Shown here: positions 41,352 through 45,621 of the stretch, piece after piece | Layout of the letters: every line of letters begins with the position of its first letter | How positions within the stretch are numbered: the first letter of the stretch is position 1 | Position numbers and translations under genes: made by a program | Assembly (NCBI GenBank): GCA_024330185.1 | Contig: JANDLV010000033.1 | Location: 1-45,621 of the forward strand | Reading direction: 5' to 3' | DNA from: Candidatus Siliceabacter maunaloa | Lineage (GTDB): Bacteria > Actinomycetota > Thermoleophilia > Solirubrobacterales > Solirubrobacteraceae | Length of the DNA: 45,621 bases | The notes under the pieces: generated by a model | What the model was told of the DNA's origin: nothing | What the model saw: only the letters and a program-made list of their open reading frames with translations | Database searches by the model: none

Positions 41352-42590
41352 TTGGGGTGGTGGGCCGCAGGGCTCGCCGCCACGCTCAGCCTGCTCGCGC
41401 TGCTCGCCGGGTGCGGCGAGCAGGTACCGGACCGCAGCGCGCCGCCGCCCGACCGCGGTGCGCCGTCCGAGCTCATGCCCCCCGGGCTTGCCATCGGGCT
41501 GAACGAGGCCAACGCCCGGCTGCTCGCCCCGCCGCCGCCCGGCACGTCACAGCAGCCCGCCTTCGCGGCCTGGCGCGAGCGCGTCGCCGCCATCGCTCCC
41601 GCCTACGTTCGCCTCACCGTCGTGTGGGATCAGGTGCAGCCCTCGGAGCTGTCGCCGCCCGATTTCGCCACCCCCGACAGCGGGTGCCTGCGCGACGTGC
41701 AGCCGTGCTCGCCCTACGCGGGGCTGCGCGACCGCCTGGCCGCGGTGCGCGCGCTCGGCGCCGAGCCGGTGATAACCATCTACAGCACGCCGGAGTGGGC
41801 GGCCACGGACCCCGACGGCTGCGAGCCCGACGACGCCGGCCCCGCCGCGCGGACGCCCGAGCCCCGGTCCTACCGCGCGCTGGTGCGCGCGCTGGTGGAC
41901 TTCACGCGGGCCGAGGGGGTGCCCATCGCCGCGTGGGGCCCCTGGAACGAGCCCAACCATCCCTCCTTCCTCAACCCCCAGCGCGCGCAGTGCGACACCG
42001 CGTCAGCGCCGCTGTCGCCCGAGCGCTACGCGCAGCTCGTGCGCATCTTCCGCGAGGAGGCGGGGCCCGATGCGCGCCTGCTGCTCGGCGAGCTCGCCGG
42101 CTATGACGCCCCGCGCGAGACGGCGACCGGGGCGGCGGAGTTCGCCGCCGCGCTCCCTCGCGAGACCGCCTGCGCGGGCGACCTGTTCGCTGTGCACTCC
42201 TACGTCGGCTCCCCGCGGGACCGCGAGGGCGGTGCCCCCCTGGTCGGCGACCCGGCGCTTGCGGGCGACCTCGACATCGTGGACGACGTCGTCGCCGCGC
42301 TGGGCACCCACCGCTGCGAGCGGCCCCACCGCCTGTGGATCACCGAGACCGGCGTGACCGGCGAGCAGCGTCGGGCCGTCCGGGGCTGTCGCGAGATGCA
42401 CACCGCCCTGGGCGCATGGGATGCACATCCGCGCGTCGACGCCGCCTTCCAGTACACGGTCCGCGAGGATCCGCTCTTCCGCTCCGGCCTCGCACCCGCC
42501 CGCTTGGGCGAGGCCTACCCGGTCTACGCCGCGTGGGCGGCGTGGGGCGGGCGCGAGCCGCGCGAGCCAGCGCCCCCGGATCCGTGCTGA
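41352..42590 (+). CDS. Glycoside-hydrolase-like lipoprotein (TIM barrel)
   Basis: 412 residues. A lipoprotein signal ends LLALLAGCGE (lipobox LAGC, lipid on Cys about 21). The catalytic pair fits clan GH-A: acid/base Glu in WGPWNEPNH and nucleophile Glu in RLWITETGVTG. PVITIYSTPEWAATDP and AYVRLTVVWDQVQPSEL are barrel strands. It probably acts on an extracellular polysaccharide; I cannot name the GH family (39, 5 or 79-like). TTG 41352 is the only canonical start giving the signal, 11 bases after the Fe-S carrier stop. Confidence 0.85.
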   Translation: MGWWAAGLAATLSLLALLAGCGEQVPDRSAPPPDRGAPSELMPPGLAIGLNEANARLLAPPPPGTSQQPAFAAWRERVAAIAPAYVRLTVVWDQVQPSELSPPDFATPDSGCLRDVQPCSPYAGLRDRLAAVRALGAEPVITIYSTPEWAATDPDGCEPDDAGPAARTPEPRSYRALVRALVDFTRAEGVPIAAWGPWNEPNHPSFLNPQRAQCDTASAPLSPERYAQLVRIFREEAGPDARLLLGELAGYDAPRETATGAAEFAAALPRETACAGDLFAVHSYVGSPRDREGGAPLVGDPALAGDLDIVDDVVAALGTHRCERPHRLWITETGVTGEQRRAVRGCREMHTALGAWDAHPRVDAAFQYTVREDPLFRSGLAPARLGEAYPVYAAWAAWGGREPREPAPPDPC

Positions 42591-42627
42591 GCGGCCGCGA
42601 TCGTGGATGCTGGCGTGGGCGGGCCGC

Positions 42628-42658
42628 GGCGGGGACAGTGCGTCAGCACGGCCCCGCC
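42628..42658. terminator. Bidirectional GC hairpin between convergent genes
   Basis: GGCGGGG (42628-42634) pairs with CCCCGCC (42652-42658), and inside the loop GTGC-GTCA-GCAC forms a second stem. It lies between the convergent lipoprotein and small acidic-protein genes and may stop both. Confidence 0.5.
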
Positions 42659-42692
42659 CAGGACCGGCCGCGCCAGCGCCGCGAGCTGCCGC

Positions 42693-42863
42693 TCAGTCGC
42701 TGCCGGCGGCCTGCTCCAGCTTCTCCTCGCCGGCTCGCACGGCCGCCTCGTCGATCGTCCCGTTGCCGGGCGGATGGGTCGCCTCGCCGGTCGGGACGCC
42801 GGGACCGGTGATGTCGCGGTCGGGCTCGGTCTCCTGCTGCTGCTGCTGTGTGTCGCGGTCCAT
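42693..42863 (-). CDS. Small acidic hypothetical protein with a Gln run
   Basis: 56 residues: MDRDTQQQQQETEPDRD at the start, then a Pro/Gly-rich middle, then an amphipathic helix (TIDEAAVRAGEEKLEQAAG). AGGAGAG six bases before the ATG supports the start. The five Gln codons are all CAG. Likely disordered. No known function. Convergent with the lipoprotein gene. Confidence 0.7.
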   Translation of the reverse strand: MDRDTQQQQQETEPDRDITGPGVPTGEATHPPGNGTIDEAAVRAGEEKLEQAAGSD

Positions 42864-42929
42864 GCGATCTCTCCTCGCTCGGGGTCGTTACACGGGCTTC
42901 CCGATCGGGCCGCGGACGATGCGGGCGCA

Positions 42930-43571
42930 TCAGCCCGGTTCGTTGTCGAGTGACCGCCAGAGGTATCGGCAGGCCAGCGTGCGGTTGGGGCGCCACGGCT
43001 CGGCCAGGGCGCGCAGGTCGTCGGCCGAGGGCAGCTCGGGCAGGCCGTAGGCGCGCTGCGCCGCGCGGCGCACGCCCAGGTCGCCGACGGCCAGAACGTC
43101 CGGGCGCTCGAGCTGGAACATGAGGAACATGTGTGCGCTCCACTCGCCGATGCCCCGTACCGCGCACAGCTCGGCGACGATCTCCGCGTCGGCCAGCCGG
43201 GCCACGCGGTCGAGCTCCAACTCGCCCGCGACGACGTGCTCGGCCAGCGAGCGCAGGAACCCGACCTTGGCCCGCGACAGCCCGGCGGCGGCGCGCAGCT
43301 CCTCCTCGTCCTGGGCCAGGACCTCCCGGGGCGACGGCGGCCGGCCGTCGAAGCGCTCCAGCAGCCGCCCGTAGATGGCCTTGGCGGCGGCGACCGAGAG
43401 CTGCTGGCCCACGATGGAGCGCACCAGCGCGCCGTAGTGGTCGTCGGGGGACGGTCCGTCGGGGCGCCGGCGCGGGCGCGGCGGGCCGACGCGGTCGATC
43501 AGTTCGCGCAGCACCGGGTCGGCCGCCCGCAGGTGGGCGACGCCGGCCTCCCCGCTCGATCCGGCGCTCAG
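42930..43571 (-). CDS. DNA-3-methyladenine glycosylase (AlkA/HhH-GPD family), CTG start
   Basis: 213 residues. HhH-GPD features: YGALVRSIVGQQLSVAAAKA, the hairpin LCAVRGIGEWSAHMFLMF, and the catalytic-Asp loop DVLAVGDLGVRRAA. It excises alkylated purines. The N-terminal helix AHLRAADPVLRELIDRVG is conserved but no ATG, GTG or TTG precedes it in frame after the hemQ stop; CTG 43571 overlaps that stop as CTGA. A GTG inside the helix (PVLREL) would remove conserved residues. Coupled to hemQ. Confidence 0.88.
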   Translation of the reverse strand: MSAGSSGEAGVAHLRAADPVLRELIDRVGPPRPRRRPDGPSPDDHYGALVRSIVGQQLSVAAAKAIYGRLLERFDGRPPSPREVLAQDEEELRAAAGLSRAKVGFLRSLAEHVVAGELELDRVARLADAEIVAELCAVRGIGEWSAHMFLMFQLERPDVLAVGDLGVRRAAQRAYGLPELPSADDLRALAEPWRPNRTLACRYLWRSLDNEPG

Positions 43572-44281
43572 CTCGCCGCGGTGGGCTCGAGGGTGAGCGC
43601 CGTGCCGTCCAGCGCGTCGAGCGCCCGGCCCAGCGACGCCGCGATGCACGTGAACGACGGCGTGTCGCGCAGTGTGTAGGCCGACGCCTCGGTGGTGCGC
43701 AGGCGCTGCACCAGGTCCAGGAACGCGCCCACGTCGTCGGTGTCGAAGGCCACGACGAACTCCTGGTCGTCCAGGCCGAAGCAGTAGGTCGTGTGGTTGT
43801 CGACCTGCGGGTACTCGCGACCCACGCGGATGTGGCCCTGCATGATCCGCCAGCGCTCGTCGGCGGGCAGGGCGTACCAGGCGCGCGTCTTCACGAAGGG
43901 GTAGACGAACAGGTACCTCCCGGTGAACGGCCGGGGGACGAGCCGCTGCTCGTCGGAGTACTCCGAGCTCTTGCGCAGGCCCAGGAAGGAGTAGGGCTGG
44001 GTGGCCCACCGTGCCAGTCCGGCCTGGCCGAGGACGACGTGGAACTCGTGGATGCGGTCAAGGTTCTCGGCCTCCGCGACGAGCATCAGATCGGCATCGG
44101 CGCGGGTGCCCACCAAAGAGAAGGACTGCAGGAGATGGTCGGCGCCGAAGTCCTCGCAGGCGGCGAGGAACTCCCGCTTGTGGCGCGCCCGCTCGTCCTC
44201 GGGCAGTCGCCGCCACGCCGTGTCGGCCTTGAAGAACGAATACTTGACGAAGTGGCTGACGAAGTGGCGCGGGCCGGCCAT
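43568..44281 (-). CDS. hemQ: Coproheme decarboxylase HemQ (chlorite dismutase-like)
   Basis: 237 residues, normal for actinobacterial HemQ. Segments GRYLFVYPFVKTRAWYALP (catalytic Tyr region), RVGREYPQVDNHTTYCFGLD (heme-ligand His region) and QEFVVAFDTDDVGAFLDLV are in order. It decarboxylates coproheme III to heme b in the coproporphyrin pathway. No other heme gene is here; the gene is the first of a pair with an AlkA-type glycosylase. TATCCT lies nine bases before the ATG. Confidence 0.95.
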   Translation of the reverse strand: MAGPRHFVSHFVKYSFFKADTAWRRLPEDERARHKREFLAACEDFGADHLLQSFSLVGTRADADLMLVAEAENLDRIHEFHVVLGQAGLARWATQPYSFLGLRKSSEYSDEQRLVPRPFTGRYLFVYPFVKTRAWYALPADERWRIMQGHIRVGREYPQVDNHTTYCFGLDDQEFVVAFDTDDVGAFLDLVQRLRTTEASAYTLRDTPSFTCIAASLGRALDALDGTALTLEPTAAS

Positions 44282-44341
44282 GGCCCGCTAAGGATAGTTA
44301 GGAGGGGGCGCGCGGCCCGGGTGATCGGTCGCCTGCGCGGA

Positions 44342-44347
44342 TAGCCT
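44342..44347 (+). promoter_or_regulatory. Leaderless -10 element TAGCCT
   Basis: TAGCCT, six bases, then ATG 44354 of the glycosyltransferase. Confidence 0.5.
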
Positions 44348-44353
44348 GACCCG

Positions 44354-45621
44354 ATGCGCGTCGGGCTCGTCTCCCCGTACTCGTGGACGTATCCGGGTGG
44401 GGTCACCCGTCACGTGGAGGCGCTGGCAGCACAGCTGCGGTCGGCCGGCCACGAGGTGCTCGTCCTCGCGCCGTTCGATCCGGACGACGCCCTGTCCGCA
44501 CGCCTGCATCGCGGTGCGCGCCCCTCTACCCGCCCACTCCCGGACGATTTCGTGAGCCTGGGGCGCACTGTGGGGATCCCTGCCAACGGCGCGGTCTCCA
44601 ACCTCGCCGCCACCCCTTTCGCGATCAGCACCCTGCGCCGCGAGCTGGCCGCCTTCGCGCCCGACGTCGTGCACGTGCAGGAGCCCGTGGTGCCCGCGGT
44701 GGCCTGGGACGTCCTGTGCTCCACGCGCAGCCCTCTTGTCGGCACCTTCCACACCCACTCGACCAACCGTGTCGCCCAGGGCTACGTGGGCACCGTCCTG
44801 GGCGGGGCGCGACGAATGAACCGCCTGCGCGTGCGCATCGCCGTGAGCGAGGCGGCGGCGTGGACGGGCCGGCGCTTCTACGGCGGGCGCTACCGGGTAA
44901 TCCCCAACGGGGTGCACCTGCCCGGCGACGGCGATCCGCCGCGCGGCCCGCGTGTCGCGGGCGAGCCGCTGCACGTGGCCTTCGTCGGTCAGTCGGTGGA
45001 GCGCAAGGGGCTGCCCGTCCTGTTGCGCGCCTTCGAGGCGCTGCTTGCGCAGGTACCCGCCCGGCTGACCATCATCGGGGCGACCGACCGCGAGGTGGCG
45101 CCCGTGCTGCACGACGTGCGCGGGGTCACCGTGCTGGGCGGGGTCGACGATGTCGCCAAGCGTGCGGCGCTGCGCGAGGCCGACGTGCTCTGCGCGCCCT
45201 CGCTGGGCGGCGAGTCGTTCGGCATGGTGCTCACCGAGGCCTTCGCCGCCGGCACGCCCGTGGTGGCCTCGGCCATCGCGGGCTACGCGGACGTGGTGCG
45301 CGACGGCATCGACGGCCTCCTGGTGCCGCCCGGCGATGCGACGGCCCTGGCCCACGCGCTACGCGGGCTGGCCCTGGACGAGCCGCGCCGGGCCGCGCTG
45401 GCCCGCGAGGCGGCGAGCGCCGCGCAGCCCTTCGCCTGGCCGCGTGTCGCCGAGCAGGTCGCCCAGGCCTACGAGGACGCCCTGGCCATGCCCGAGCCCG
45501 CGGGCGCACTGCGCCGCGCCGGGGCGCGGATCGGCGCCCTGCCCGCCGACGGCGGGCCCCCGGCGCCGCCCCGCCGTCTACCGCCGCTCCTGCCCGGCCC
45601 GACGGAGCCGGTGGCCGGCGC
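44354..45621 (+). CDS. GT4 glycosyltransferase, PimA-like, C-terminus outside window
   Basis: At least 422 residues, running off the right edge. MRVGLVSPYSWTYPGGVTRH is the PimA-type opening, with the acceptor-site GGV loop. FHTHSTNRVAQGY, YRVIPNGVHLPG, VAFVGQSVERKGLPVLLRAF and the GDP-sugar motif ESFGMVLTEAFAAGTPVVAS follow. PimA adds the first mannose to phosphatidylinositol at the inner membrane face. The specific substrate is inferred. The visible end is a Pro/Arg-rich extension beyond the usual PimA length (about 380). Confidence 0.9.
   Translation, partial: MRVGLVSPYSWTYPGGVTRHVEALAAQLRSAGHEVLVLAPFDPDDALSARLHRGARPSTRPLPDDFVSLGRTVGIPANGAVSNLAATPFAISTLRRELAAFAPDVVHVQEPVVPAVAWDVLCSTRSPLVGTFHTHSTNRVAQGYVGTVLGGARRMNRLRVRIAVSEAAAWTGRRFYGGRYRVIPNGVHLPGDGDPPRGPRVAGEPLHVAFVGQSVERKGLPVLLRAFEALLAQVPARLTIIGATDREVAPVLHDVRGVTVLGGVDDVAKRAALREADVLCAPSLGGESFGMVLTEAFAAGTPVVASAIAGYADVVRDGIDGLLVPPGDATALAHALRGLALDEPRRAALAREAASAAQPFAWPRVAEQVAQAYEDALAMPEPAGALRRAGARIGALPADGGPPAPPRRLPPLLPGPTEPVAG

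Overview
The window is very GC-rich, gene-dense actinobacterial DNA. Short intergenic gaps, ATGA/GTGA/TGATG gene overlaps, many GTG and TTG starts, and the gene families present (HemQ, PimA-like glycosyltransferase, DUF445, DUF3618, holin-like and cysteine-capped RTX proteins) suggest class Thermoleophilia, probably Solirubrobacterales. That placement is inference from memory, not from a search. I see no rRNA, tRNA, CRISPR array, insertion sequence or replication origin.

Left part (1-9930). A secreted ice-binding-like (DUF3494) protein with an LPKTG sorting motif runs off the left edge. Behind it lie a PAS-LuxR regulator and a small hypothetical gene, both apparently frameshifted. Then come a 70-residue protein coupled to a metallo-beta-lactamase-fold hydrolase, a leucine-dehydrogenase-like gene with no canonical start codon, an ECF sigma factor fused to a zinc-finger anti-sigma-like region, a rubredoxin, a membrane-anchored spermidine-synthase-like protein and an aldo/keto reductase.

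Middle part (9931-23150). Here are a secreted protein with a strong Shine-Dalgarno sequence, a biotin-carrier protein, glycerol kinase followed by a PlsC acyltransferase, a large secreted propeller/RTX protein, an SDR reductase, a DUF445 membrane protein, an arylsulfotransferase, a Tat-exported sulfatase that has lost its active-site segment, and a secreted GH43 glycosidase.

Accessory stretches (23185-27184 and 28565-32437). Two Phd-PIN toxin-antitoxin modules (one toxin truncated) are followed by two divergent Fic genes sharing an operator-like inverted repeat. After a CAP-domain protein come a remnant of a beta-keto-acid-cleavage enzyme gene coupled to a CaiB-type CoA-transferase and a MerR regulator. 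A DUF5678-like/retropepsin-like pair then stands divergent to a PD-(D/E)XK nuclease-like gene.

Right part (32865-45621). Mostly housekeeping: a potassium channel, glutamate dehydrogenase, a GNAT, a nitrilase-TetR operon with a palindromic operator, a four-gene envelope operon, an AI-2E-type permease, DegV, a BolA-monothiol glutaredoxin pair beside an A-type Fe-S carrier, a lipoprotein glycosidase, an AlkA-type glycosylase coupled to HemQ, and a PimA-like glycosyltransferase running off the right edge.

Two patterns cross the window. Many genes start 6-9 bases after a TANNNT hexamer with no Shine-Dalgarno sequence, so leaderless transcription looks common. An unusual number of genes carry lesions (frameshifts, internal deletions, truncations), which may be real decay or assembly error and must be resolved before function is claimed for them.
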